DNA from: Xanthobacteraceae bacterium
GTDB lineage: Bacteria; Pseudomonadota; Alphaproteobacteria; Rhizobiales; Xanthobacteraceae
Reading direction: 5' to 3'
NCBI GenBank assembly: GCA_019747015.1
Contig: JAIERI010000026.1
Span: 1 to 37,305, forward strand
DNA: 37,305 nt
Shown: piece by piece, positions 23,885-31,631 of the stretch
Numbering within the stretch: the first letter of the stretch is position 1
How the letters are laid out: the number at the start of each line of letters is the position of its first letter
The notes under the pieces: generated by a model
Database searches by the model: none
What the model was told of the DNA's origin: nothing
The model's input: only the letters and a program-made list of their open reading frames with translations
Made by a program: the position numbers and the translations under genes

Positions 23885-26161
23885 TCAGGCGACGAGCGTT
23901 GTCGGTTTGGGTTGAGTTTCGCTCAGGCGGGCGATCTGGCGGATTTCAGACAGGCCCAGCAGATATGACACCACGGATTCGCCGCCGCGATTTTCATTGG
24001 GACGATCGGGATGCAGGCCGTCGCGGCAACTTCCGGTTTCGAGATCGACCAGCGAGACCGAAAGATCGTTGCTGCCGAGAAACCACGCGAAGACCCGCGC
24101 AGCTTCAGCCTTCCACTGGCCATCCTGATCGGCACGCCAAGCCGCGAGACAGGCCGATATTGTCGCCGCGGCTTCCAGCGGCTGCTGATCGAATTGCCTC
24201 GGTCGTTGTCGTTTCTCTCCGAAACTGTCCGAACCAACCGGACGGAATTGACCTGTGGCCGATGTCTGCTGTGTGACGAGCCAGCGCAAGGATCTCAGCC
24301 CCACCTCCGAGTAAGCGGATTTTTTGGTCGCCAGCCCGGTCAAAATCAAAGCTTGCGGCAATCTTGCATTGTCATACGCAAGCCCGTCTTCGAACCACAT
24401 CCAATCGCTTGTCCCGACAGTGCCAATCAGCGACATCAGCCTGTCCGCCAGAAGAAGACGAAGAGGCGCGGCCCTCTCATCGTCCCCGGTCGCGGCGCAG
24501 TAGGCGTCCAACCCGAGCAACACGAAGGCCCATGCGCGCGGCGAATGCAAGCTTTCCGCGGACGACATGACCTCCGCGAACAACGCGCCGGCCCAGGCTC
24601 GGCGGGAGAGGTTTGCATCGCTCCGCGCGCAGACACCCAAGGCCCAAATCGTGCGGCCGTGGCTGTCTTCCGATCCCTTGTCTTCAAGCCAGCAACGGCT
24701 GAAGCTCATGAAATTGCGAAAGCGCCGCGTGTCGGGATTCCATGCGTTTTGCACGAAAGCAGCAAAGCGCGACGTCAGCACTTCGGGCAATCGCTTTTCG
24801 CCGGGATCATTGAGCGCGCAGGCCAGAATCAGAGCGCGCGCATTGTCGTCGACACAATATCCATGGGCGCGATCGGGGACGCTATGGACCGCATGCTGAA
24901 ACAACCCGGTGTCATCGCACATCGACAGGAAGTGACTGATTTCCATTTCCGGCGGCGCGCGACGGTCGCTCAAAAGCACACCGGTACCAACATTGACAAT
25001 GGTTTTCAGACGATGTTTGCGTCCCGCCCCCTCGAACACAGCCATATAGCTTTCGGCCGTGCGCTCCCATGTCATGGAGCGGCTGCTGGCATAGGCACGC
25101 TTGCGCATCGCCTGCCGCAGCGTGTCGTTGGTCAGCAATTTTGAGATTTCACCGGCGATGGCGACCGCGTCGCCAAACGGCACGAGAATGCCCCGGCCAT
25201 CGGCGAGCAACTCGCGCGCATGCCAATAAGGTGTCGACACGACGGCCTTCCCCAGACCGAAACTGTACGCGAGCGTGCCCGACGTCATCTGCGCTTCGTT
25301 GAGGTAGGGCGTGACATAGACGTCGCACATGGAGATGAACTCCAGCAATGTTTTCAGATCGACGAACTGATCGAGAAAGACGACACTTCCATCGACACCA
25401 AGTTCGCGGGCGCGCGTCTTCAGGCTTTCGCGATAGGTCTCGCCCTGATCGCGCACGAGATTGGGATGGGTCGCTCCAAGCACAACGTAAACTGCGTCGG
25501 GCCGGCTTTTGAGAATCGCGGGCATCGCGTCGATCATGACCTCGATGCCCTTGTTTTGCGACAACAGGCCGAATGTCAGAATAACCGACCGGCCGCTGTA
25601 ACCGAGCGCCGCCTTGGCTTCCTCCGGTTCGACAAATGCAAATTCCGGAATGCCATGCGCAATGATTTCGATTTTCTCGTCGGGCACTTGATACACCAGC
25701 CGCAGCAGTTCCCTGCCCTTTTCGGACATGACGACAACCTTGGACGAAAGACCGACAATCCTCGCAATGACGTCACGTTGGGCCGCGCTCGGTTCGGCCA
25801 GAATCGTATGCAACGTGGTGACGATCGGCATGGTCAGACGCGACAGCAGGGAGATGATGTGCCCGCCCGCCTCGCCGCCGAAAATACCGAACTCGTGCTG
25901 AAGGCAGACGATGTCGAACCGTCCCGCATTCAAAAATCCGGCAGCCAAGATGTAATCTTCCAGATCGGAGTCACTGATCTGGAATCCGACAGTGGATGGA
26001 TAATCGTAAACTTGCCCGTGATCCGTCATCGCGACGATGACGGTTTCAAGATCCGGGCGGGCGGCGGCGACCGCCTGTTGCAGATCGGTCGTGAAGGTTG
26101 CGATACCGCATCGGCGCGGCAGCGAGTTTCCGATAAAGGCGACGCGATTGGAGATTGTCAC
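23885..26161 (-). CDS. Two-domain GT4 glycosyltransferase with C-terminal helical toroid-like domain
   Basis: Residues 1 to about 370 form a GT-B GT4 glycosyltransferase: FIGNSLPRRCGIATFTTDL, HEFGIFGGEAGGHIIS, then LTFGLLSQNKGIEVMIDAM and YSFGLGKAVVSTPYWHARELL. Residues about 375-758 are a separate all-helical region (MCDDTGLFQHAVHSVPD, then RAHGYCVDDNARALILACAL, repeated Trp/Ala-rich helices). It looks like an alpha/alpha barrel as in six-hairpin glycosidases, but no catalytic pair can be assigned. The gene starts with GTG 26161, which overlaps the isomerase TGA (GTGA). With the mannose-6-phosphate isomerase upstream and GH130 downstream, a mannosyl donor such as GDP-mannose is a reasonable inference. 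The cell compartment is cytoplasmic: no signal peptide or membrane helix is seen. Confidence 0.88.
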   Translation of the reverse strand: MTISNRVAFIGNSLPRRCGIATFTTDLQQAVAAARPDLETVIVAMTDHGQVYDYPSTVGFQISDSDLEDYILAAGFLNAGRFDIVCLQHEFGIFGGEAGGHIISLLSRLTMPIVTTLHTILAEPSAAQRDVIARIVGLSSKVVVMSEKGRELLRLVYQVPDEKIEIIAHGIPEFAFVEPEEAKAALGYSGRSVILTFGLLSQNKGIEVMIDAMPAILKSRPDAVYVVLGATHPNLVRDQGETYRESLKTRARELGVDGSVVFLDQFVDLKTLLEFISMCDVYVTPYLNEAQMTSGTLAYSFGLGKAVVSTPYWHARELLADGRGILVPFGDAVAIAGEISKLLTNDTLRQAMRKRAYASSRSMTWERTAESYMAVFEGAGRKHRLKTIVNVGTGVLLSDRRAPPEMEISHFLSMCDDTGLFQHAVHSVPDRAHGYCVDDNARALILACALNDPGEKRLPEVLTSRFAAFVQNAWNPDTRRFRNFMSFSRCWLEDKGSEDSHGRTIWALGVCARSDANLSRRAWAGALFAEVMSSAESLHSPRAWAFVLLGLDAYCAATGDDERAAPLRLLLADRLMSLIGTVGTSDWMWFEDGLAYDNARLPQALILTGLATKKSAYSEVGLRSLRWLVTQQTSATGQFRPVGSDSFGEKRQRPRQFDQQPLEAAATISACLAAWRADQDGQWKAEAARVFAWFLGSNDLSVSLVDLETGSCRDGLHPDRPNENRGGESVVSYLLGLSEIRQIARLSETQPKPTTLVA

Positions 26162-27108
26162 GTGTTTGCATCCTCCGGCTTCGGCGCAAGACGCTCATCC
26201 GAGAAATATCGCGCCAATGTCCGCTGCAATCCGTCGGAGATCACATCGTCGTCAGCGTCTTGCACACGACGAAGATGCGAATAAGGATATGGGCCGGGAT
26301 AGGCGATCAAGACGGTGACGCCGTGCGGCTCGACGAGCATTTCCATTTTGTCGGCTTGCGCAAAGATTGCATCTCCCACTCGCACGGCATTCTTGCCGAT
26401 ATGCGCGTCGCCTTCGATGACGAGCAGCCAAAGTTCGCGGCCGGCTTCGAACAGCCATGATCCGGCCTGCAGATCGATGCGCTCGATGACAAAATAAGGA
26501 TTTGCGACGAGAACTGTGCGATTGTCGCTGAGCCATTCCGGTGGAGTCTGGCTTGGCAACGGTTTCGCATGTGTTGCGGCAACAGCCTGATCGACATGGA
26601 GTTCCCTTTGCCGTCCAAAATCAAACAGGCGGAAGGTGACGTCGCTGCGCTGCTGGATCTCGGCCAGAACAATCCCCGCTCCGATCGCGTGAATCGTGCC
26701 CGCGGGGATAAGATAAATTTCCCCCCTTCGAACCGGCCGCCATTTAACACGATCGACAATGGAGCCAGTCTCGATGGCGGCCCTCAACTCCACGGAGGTC
26801 ATGGGCTCTTTCAGGCCAACCGCGATCTGGGCGTCGGGCGTCGCGGACAGGATGTACCAAGCCTCCGTCTTGCCGTTCGGCAAACCCATCGCTTGCGCGA
26901 GCACGTCGTCGGGATGAACCTGAATGGATAACGGTGCCGTGGTGAAGAGCAGCTTGAGCAAGAGTGAAGTGTCCTGCTGCCCCGAAAGGCGCTCAAACCA
27001 GATTTCGCCTATCGACGCGCCTGAGGGCGCTGGCTCATGCCAAGGCCCCAAATCCGTGCTTCCCCAGGGCTTCGTCACTGAACGCGCGACCGCTTGCTCG
27101 ATTGTCAT
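26158..27108 (-). CDS. manA: Mannose-6-phosphate isomerase, class I
   Basis: This 316-residue zinc-dependent cupin isomerase interconverts fructose-6-phosphate and mannose-6-phosphate. Zinc ligands and conserved segments are visible: IQVHPDD near residue 78, GKTEAWYIL near 94, IPAGTIHAIG near 140, then EIQQRSDVTFRLFDFGR, the classical ManA signature with its Arg. It is shorter than the 390-residue enterobacterial enzyme but normal for short bacterial class I members. ATG 27108 has no strong ribosome-binding site. Its stop overlaps the glycosyltransferase start, so supply of mannose phosphate is tied to that enzyme. The gene name is given by family. Confidence 0.9.
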   Translation of the reverse strand: MTIEQAVARSVTKPWGSTDLGPWHEPAPSGASIGEIWFERLSGQQDTSLLLKLLFTTAPLSIQVHPDDVLAQAMGLPNGKTEAWYILSATPDAQIAVGLKEPMTSVELRAAIETGSIVDRVKWRPVRRGEIYLIPAGTIHAIGAGIVLAEIQQRSDVTFRLFDFGRQRELHVDQAVAATHAKPLPSQTPPEWLSDNRTVLVANPYFVIERIDLQAGSWLFEAGRELWLLVIEGDAHIGKNAVRVGDAIFAQADKMEMLVEPHGVTVLIAYPGPYPYSHLRRVQDADDDVISDGLQRTLARYFSDERLAPKPEDANT

Positions 27109-27163
27109 TGGATCAAGTCGCGTTGTGCGGACTCACTCCCGGCGCGACGCTTCGTGTGGCCGT

Positions 27164-27448
27164 TCAAAGTTGCGGCCGGAAGTCGATACTGCGCAGAATG
27201 ACGCCGGCCGGCTGTCCTTCGAACTCGGCATTGAGGAATTTTTGTTCCGCACGCGCTTCTATCCGGCTCCGCAATCGCGTGAACTGCTCCTCCCGCTGGG
27301 CCAGCGTCACGCGCTTGGTGCCTTCGAGATGATCCATCGCGTCGGTACTGACGGCGCAATTGATTTCCACGTCATCGTTCATCATCGTAAAGCGAATGAC
27401 CATCCGATCGGCGTCGAAAGCGTGAAAATTACCCGGGGTCAGGGACAT
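27164..27448 (-). CDS. DUF1488 family protein
   Basis: This 94-residue soluble protein matches the DUF1488 pattern: an N-terminal beta-region FHAFDADRMVIRFTMMNDD, then VSTDAMDHL, and a C-terminal helix with REEQFTRLRSRIEARAEQKF. The biochemical role of the family is unknown. ATG 27448 has GGAG eight bases upstream. It precedes the mannose-6-phosphate isomerase gene by 55 bases on the same strand and may be the first gene of that operon, though an internal promoter in the gap is possible. Confidence 0.75.
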   Translation of the reverse strand: MSLTPGNFHAFDADRMVIRFTMMNDDVEINCAVSTDAMDHLEGTKRVTLAQREEQFTRLRSRIEARAEQKFLNAEFEGQPAGVILRSIDFRPQL

Positions 27449-27976
27449 GTGCCGCGCTCCATTGCGTAAGAGACAATCGCGCGTCGTTGCCAGATCTAAT
27501 CAAAAGCAAGTCAAATCGAAGCTTTAAATCAAATCTTCGACGCGCTGAATTCAGAACAAACGGCCGATCTTCCGCCTCGCGGAAAGACTGATTTGTGGAC
27601 CGTTGTTAAAGGTGGCTGGATGCCCGCGGATTTTCTTCACGCAGTGCAGCCATCGAGCTTGGCAATCACCGTGCGCTCTTTATTAGCGAATAGCCATGAC
27701 TTTCTCGGTTCTGACTCCGATGAGCTCCGTTGCAGCGGCGATCCCTGCGCCCGTTAATAATTCGATAAGTTGAGCAGTTTTGACCAGCGCGTTAAAACCC
27801 GATGGCCATAATGCTTCATCACCGCCCGCCTTGGCTGTTATCGTGATTGAGAGCTGTCGCTCCCGCCCCTGCTGCGGAGTGAAGTCATGACCAGAAATTC
27901 GCTTTTCCAATCTGGGTCGTGAAAATGGCGGCGACGATCCTTGACATCACAACGCCAAGAGCGATGCGACCCCGTT
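27449..27976. other. AT-richer gap between DUF1488 and L,D-transpeptidase genes
   Basis: These 528 bases have no certain gene. A minus-strand frame of 75 codons (27910-27683) is unrecognised. A plus-strand frame without a start codon (27500-27757) reads like a protein piece (FDALNSEQTADLPP, KTDLWTVVKGGWMPADF) and could be a decayed gene. The promoter of the DUF1488/mannose operon should lie in the first 150 bases. Confidence 0.35.
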
Positions 27977-28411
27977 CTACTCGGCGATCTCTATAGTCGT
28001 GTTCTGCGGTCCATGGATCAGCACAATTTCGAACAATAATCTCGCATTCTCGTGGCTCAACCTCACGCAACCGTGAGATACAGCGCGTCCGAGGTTGCGG
28101 ATCTCAGTTGTTCCATGGACCGCGTATCCGCGAAGAAAGAAAATGGAATAGGGCATCGGTGTATATTCGTAGAGCTTGGAATAATGCACCCGTTCCAGCA
28201 GATATGGTTTGTAAGCGCCGAGCGGCGTTCGGTAACCCTTGCGAGCTGTCGATACTGGCCATGTCGCAAAATCAGCGCCGTCAACCGTAACATTCATGGT
28301 CTGTAGCGAAAGGTGAACTCGAACGACGACATCTGCGTATGCGTTGCCACTCAAGCTCAAGAACAGAATACCCGCCGCAAAGAAGCGAGCGAATGGAGCA
28401 CACAAATTCAT
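27977..28411 (-). CDS. Secreted L,D-transpeptidase (YkuD family)
   Basis: This protein of 144 residues from ATG 28411 starts with a signal peptide (MNLCAPFARFFAAGILFLSL, cleavage after AYA near residue 27). One YkuD domain follows, with the catalytic HG near residue 110 (YAVHGTTE) and the signature SHGCVRLSHENA carrying the active Cys. Such enzymes make 3-3 crosslinks in peptidoglycan or attach outer-membrane proteins to it. The MNVTVDG and GYRTPLGAYKP segments are normal for the fold. It is short and has no LysM or PG-binding domain. The frame is open to 28576; ATG 28447 is the other candidate start. Neither has a strong ribosome-binding site. It diverges from the small secreted protein gene at 28606. 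Confidence 0.88.
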   Translation of the reverse strand: MNLCAPFARFFAAGILFLSLSGNAYADVVVRVHLSLQTMNVTVDGADFATWPVSTARKGYRTPLGAYKPYLLERVHYSKLYEYTPMPYSIFFLRGYAVHGTTEIRNLGRAVSHGCVRLSHENARLLFEIVLIHGPQNTTIEIAE

Positions 28412-28605
28412 AACTGAAAGAATAAACTCTTGATTGAAAGGACGCATGATGTGGATCAAGCCATGCGGATTAAACAAGAATGTGCACGCAGGCCGAAGCG
28501 ATTGGGATGTCGTCCTTCGGCATGGACAGACAGCATGTTTGAGGCAGATCAACCGCCCAGCCGAATTCCAAGGCAATGTGCTATTGTAAACAAGAGGAGG
28601 TCGCC

Positions 28606-28947
28606 ATGAGACGTCTGTTTTTATTTGCAGGAATCATATTCGTGTTCGCCGCCACCTGTGCGTCGGCCCAAACCATCAACCTAAGCGGTATCTACAAATG
28701 TATTCAGTCGTGCCAGGGGGGGCTTCCGGCGTACGTGACCCAGAATGGGAATGAATTGAATCTCGTGACCGAGGCAGGTGTAGCATCACGCGCTTGGCCG
28801 GATTGGTTCGCACCAGAAAACAGAATTTGGATCGATAGCTTAGACCAAAGCGCAGTCTATACTCCGGATGGAATGGTTATTCAGTTCGATAATGGAAAGA
28901 TCTGGATGCGTGACTTGGGGCCGAAGCCAACACCGCGCCGACGCTAG
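28606..28947 (+). CDS. Small secreted hypothetical protein
   Basis: This 113-residue protein has a signal peptide (MRRLFLFAGIIFVFAATCAS, cleaved after SAQ or ASA near residue 22). The mature part of about 90 residues begins INLSGIYKCIQSC and ends with a Pro/Arg-rich tail. Two close cysteines (YKCIQSC) could form a disulphide. The wording NLSGIY...C suggests a lipocalin-like or beta-rich small domain, but no family is firmly recognised. AGGAGG stands seven bases before ATG 28606, an excellent ribosome-binding site. The upstream in-frame ATG 28576 is rejected. Divergent from the L,D-transpeptidase gene, so shared regulation is possible. Confidence 0.8.
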   Translation: MRRLFLFAGIIFVFAATCASAQTINLSGIYKCIQSCQGGLPAYVTQNGNELNLVTEAGVASRAWPDWFAPENRIWIDSLDQSAVYTPDGMVIQFDNGKIWMRDLGPKPTPRRR

Positions 28948-29365
28948 CCTGCGTGGTGGGCTTTAGTGAGCCGAAATCGGTTTCAATCTAAGAAAGCGCC
29001 CCTGAGTCAAGGAGTGAGTGGGCAAACCGCATTGATCTAGCCTTAACCCGGCGATTTTTCTTTCCCGACCAGGATCAGATCCAAAACTATTAGTGTTGAA
29101 TAGGATATCGCTTTCTCCTCGCTTGGTGATCACATCATGTCTATTTTCTGGCGCTGGTTCTCTTGACCGAAATCAGATTCTCGAACGGTGCGAATTACGA
29201 TTCAATCGCCACTTAAAAGATGCTTTTCGATTTCCAGAACTGGATGCTTGGTTAGATCCTTGTTTATCTCAGCAATTATGCAAGCCTTCACATCGGAATG
29301 AAAAGCAACCCGCAATTCAGTCGGCGTTCTCGGTGGCGCGGCTGCGATCAGCGCGCTGTGCTTAT
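28948..29365. other. Non-coding gap before the outer-membrane protein terminator
   Basis: About 420 bases between the convergent small secreted protein and outer-membrane barrel genes. A 107-codon plus-strand frame (29093-29416) runs through the terminator hairpin and has a cysteine/arginine-rich composition unlike a real protein. I see nothing else definite. Confidence 0.35.
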
Positions 29366-29391
29366 AAAGCCCGACATCGCTGCCGGGCTTT
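29366..29391 (-). terminator. Hairpin terminator of the outer-membrane protein gene
   Basis: AAAGCCCG and CGGGCTTT form a perfect 8-bp stem with a 10-base loop, 21 bases after the stop of the minus-strand barrel gene. The short T-run of the stem itself serves as the tail, so it is a moderate intrinsic terminator. It would also act on plus-strand transcripts. Confidence 0.6.
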
Positions 29392-29412
29392 CAGGAAAGG
29401 TTTTGTAAAGTC

Positions 29413-30204
29413 CTAGTCGAACCTATAGTTCACGCCCAACTTTGCGATATTCGCGTTGATTGCACTGACGGTATGCGTGAATGGAACGGTTGCCGGAGCA
29501 CCAACAGGAGCAACAGGGTTCGTCGTAAAATTTCTGGAGGGAAACGCGACGTAGAGATATTCGCCCTTAACGCTCCAATGCGGATCAATGGCGTACTCGG
29601 CGCCTGCCCCAATGGTCCAACCCAACTGGCCGCTTTTGCTGGTGGCGTTATCGACAGTCGGCACACCAGCGAATGAAGTCGATTGCGCGTAGGTAATATT
29701 CGCGTAAGCGCCGCCGCCGGTAACGTAAAATAATGATCGGTCGAACGTGTAACCCAGCCGGGCCCGAAACGTGACCAGAATATCAGACGTAAGAGACGTG
29801 TTCACCGTTTCTAGTCCGCCTGCCGTAAGAACAGTACCTGTGATGTTGCGATTAAGACTCCATCGACCCTCATCGACTTCAAACCCAAAAACGGTCCGGT
29901 CTAGCTGGTAATTATATCCAGCCTGAGCGCCAAACGTGAACGTTCTCTGGCGGCCAAAGGTCCCCGACCCGTTTGCGCCGATTAACGCTGCATCAGCCGG
30001 ACCGAAGAAGGGCGCACCCGTGCCCGGAGTCGAAACACCGAAACTGGGATCATTCGACCAGATCGCGCCAACATTTCCGCCGACATAAAAGCCCGTCCAG
30101 GTGAACGCTGGCGCTTTACTATAAATCGTCGCCGCCAGATCGGCCGCGTTCGCACTCGTTGCGCCTACGGCAGCGACAGCCGCAATCATCAAAAATCTTT
30201 TCAT
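29413..30204 (-). CDS. Outer-membrane beta-barrel protein, Omp25/Omp31 (porin-like) family
   Basis: This 263-residue protein has a signal peptide (MKRFLMIAAVAAVGATSANA, cleaved before ADLAA). The mature start has a Pro/Ala linker and FTWTGFYVGGNVGAIW, the classical opening of rhizobial and Brucella Omp25/31 proteins. An 8-stranded barrel pattern follows: FGAQAGYNYQ, RARLGYTFDRSLFYVTGGGAY, then GWTIGAGAEYAIDPHWSVKGEYLYV. It ends in KLGVNYRFD, with the required terminal aromatic-x pattern near the end. ATG 30204 has AGGGGA upstream, and the longer frame to 30255 is rejected. Many paralogues usually exist per genome. It is monocistronic and ends at the hairpin 29366-29391. Confidence 0.93.
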   Translation of the reverse strand: MKRFLMIAAVAAVGATSANAADLAATIYSKAPAFTWTGFYVGGNVGAIWSNDPSFGVSTPGTGAPFFGPADAALIGANGSGTFGRQRTFTFGAQAGYNYQLDRTVFGFEVDEGRWSLNRNITGTVLTAGGLETVNTSLTSDILVTFRARLGYTFDRSLFYVTGGGAYANITYAQSTSFAGVPTVDNATSKSGQLGWTIGAGAEYAIDPHWSVKGEYLYVAFPSRNFTTNPVAPVGAPATVPFTHTVSAINANIAKLGVNYRFD

Positions 30205-30434
30205 GAAAATCCCCTGAATCAGACATAGGCAGCATGTCTCACGTTGGCGCGTCAAACTGTAACTGACACGCCTGTCCTTGTCGCGATCTGCTTGATCGTA
30301 AGCGAGCTATCTCGGATTAGGGCCTCAGTAGCTACGATATATAGGGGCGGACTGAGAACGAATGAAATTTGCGTACGCTCCGCAAAATCTAGCCTGTGGA
30401 TGTGAGACATCTAAGTCATTGATCTAAAAAGGAA

Positions 30435-30452
30435 TGCGGTTAAATAACCGCA
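30435..30452. promoter_or_regulatory. Perfect 8-bp palindrome in the gap upstream of the barrel gene
   Basis: TGCGGTTA-AA-TAACCGCA is a perfect inverted repeat with a 2-base centre, 231 bases upstream of the outer-membrane protein start. Spacing suits a dimeric regulator more than an RNA hairpin. No regulator gene is nearby. Confidence 0.4.
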
Positions 30453-30526
30453 CCATGCGTGTGCATAGAGTACCGGGTGCGTTGCGCGGCACGCGGAATG
30501 AGCAGATAGATTCTAAATCCTCCGGA

Positions 30527-30550
30527 AGCTCTCTAATTAAATGGAGAGCT
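30527..30550 (+). promoter_or_regulatory. Hairpin that could mask a ribosome-binding site
   Basis: AGCTCTC and GAGAGCT form a perfect 7-bp stem around a 10-base A/T-rich loop. The right arm contains the GGAGAG that would serve ATG 30556. Paired RNA would hide the ribosome-binding site, a layout seen in thermosensors and other translational switches. This rests on one small uncertain ORF. Confidence 0.35.
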
Positions 30551-30555
30551 ATGTC

Positions 30556-30714
30556 ATGCTGGATAAACTTGAACTTACTGCCTGGGGAATTACGCTAAGT
30601 GCGCAGGGTACGTTAGCCATTTCGGCGGTGGATAATTCGCGAGCTTACCAAGTCTACAGAGACGGTAGTCAACTGCGCAATCCGCCAACGGGGCGAAACC
30701 GGACAGCACGTTGA
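30556..30714 (+). CDS. Possible small protein (52 residues) behind an RNA hairpin
   Basis: A 52-codon frame from ATG 30556 starts MLDKLELTAWGITLSAQ and continues with GTLAISAVDNSRAYQVYRDG. Composition is protein-like and GGAGAG lies seven bases upstream, inside the hairpin 30527-30550. No family is recognised. It is convergent with the importer operon on the other strand. An upstream ATG at 30541 is in frame but inside the hairpin. Confidence 0.3.
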   Translation: MLDKLELTAWGITLSAQGTLAISAVDNSRAYQVYRDGSQLRNPPTGRNRTAR

Positions 30715-30827
30715 CAAAGGCCACGATGAAAAGAATTTCGTCATCCCATCTCCAAATGCCGCAAACGTAGCTTCAATTGCTTTAAGCGGATGTGACAGTT
30801 GTTGGAAAAAGACCAAACCGACGTTTT

Positions 30828-31631
30828 CTATTCGTTAATGGAGTGCTGCTTAGCGCCGAAAAGCCACTCAATGCCTACAAGGCGATCGCAGATAAGGACG
30901 GCGATACAAGCCAGCATAATCAGTAGCGAGGCAGCTGCAGCACCGAGAGAATCCGCATTCTGCTCGATATAGCTGAAAAGCTGAACCGGCAGCGGTGTCG
31001 TGTGCGTGTCGGACAAAAAGAGAGCGATGTTTACGTCATCGAGTGAAACAATGAAGCTGAACAACATGCCGGCCAGCACGGCATGCCGGATTAATGGAAA
31101 TGTCACGTAACGAAAGACGCGAAACGAATCCGCGCCGAGAATTGACGCCGCCCGCTCAAGGCGGGTATCAATGCCGACGAAACTCGCCAGCACCAGCCGG
31201 ATGACGTAAGGGCACGCGATCAACAACTGGCCGAGCGTCACAGTCATGATCGAGGCCTTGATGCCCAGCGATTGATAGAACTGCATCAACGCAAGACCGA
31301 TGAGGACCGTTGGCAGCATCAGCGGCGAGAGGAAAAAGGTTTGCAACGCACTTGATATTGCATTGTTCGCTGATCGTAGTCCGAGAGCAGCGACCACACC
31401 GAGCGCGGTCGAAAGGACCGACACGGCCGCGCCGATCTGCAGACTCAGCCATAACGAATCCCGCCAGGTCGAATCGGCTAGAACCTGCCCGTACCATTTG
31501 ACGCTGAAACCGGCAGGCGGGAAAGACAGATAGGCGGCCGTATTGAGCGACGTGCCGACCACGATGGCGATCGGCGCAATCATCAGGATCGCGATGAAAG
31601 CGACATACATTCTGAGAAGTCGGTCTGTCAT
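30828..31631 (-). CDS. ABC importer permease, PotC-like (polyamine/putrescine type)
   Basis: This 267-residue inner-membrane permease has six predicted helices and the EAA-type cytoplasmic loop as LERAASILGADSFRVFRYVTFPLI, which contacts the ATPase. It matches the PotC/YdcV family, including the N-terminal MYVAFIAILMIAPIAIVV and LDDVNIALFLSDTHTTPLPVQLF. ATG 31631 overlaps the stop of the PotB-like gene in ATGA. The open frame up to 31742 is shadow. It pairs with the PotB-like subunit as the translocation pore. It is the last gene of the seven-gene operon. The true ligand is not necessarily a polyamine. Confidence 0.93.
   Translation of the reverse strand: MTDRLLRMYVAFIAILMIAPIAIVVGTSLNTAAYLSFPPAGFSVKWYGQVLADSTWRDSLWLSLQIGAAVSVLSTALGVVAALGLRSANNAISSALQTFFLSPLMLPTVLIGLALMQFYQSLGIKASIMTVTLGQLLIACPYVIRLVLASFVGIDTRLERAASILGADSFRVFRYVTFPLIRHAVLAGMLFSFIVSLDDVNIALFLSDTHTTPLPVQLFSYIEQNADSLGAAAASLLIMLACIAVLICDRLVGIEWLFGAKQHSINE

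Noticed and set aside
25220-26284. 354-codon plus-strand frame antisense to the GT4-fusion gene
   Set aside because: It has no domain, a composition rich in Asp, Arg and His, and it crosses the junction of two real genes.
29093-29416. 107-codon plus-strand frame
   Set aside because: It runs through the terminator hairpin and into the barrel gene antisense; its Cys/Arg-rich composition is unlike a real protein.
30613-30816. 67-codon minus-strand frame downstream of the importer operon
   Set aside because: No ribosome-binding site or recognised motif, and it overlaps a slightly better plus-strand candidate.
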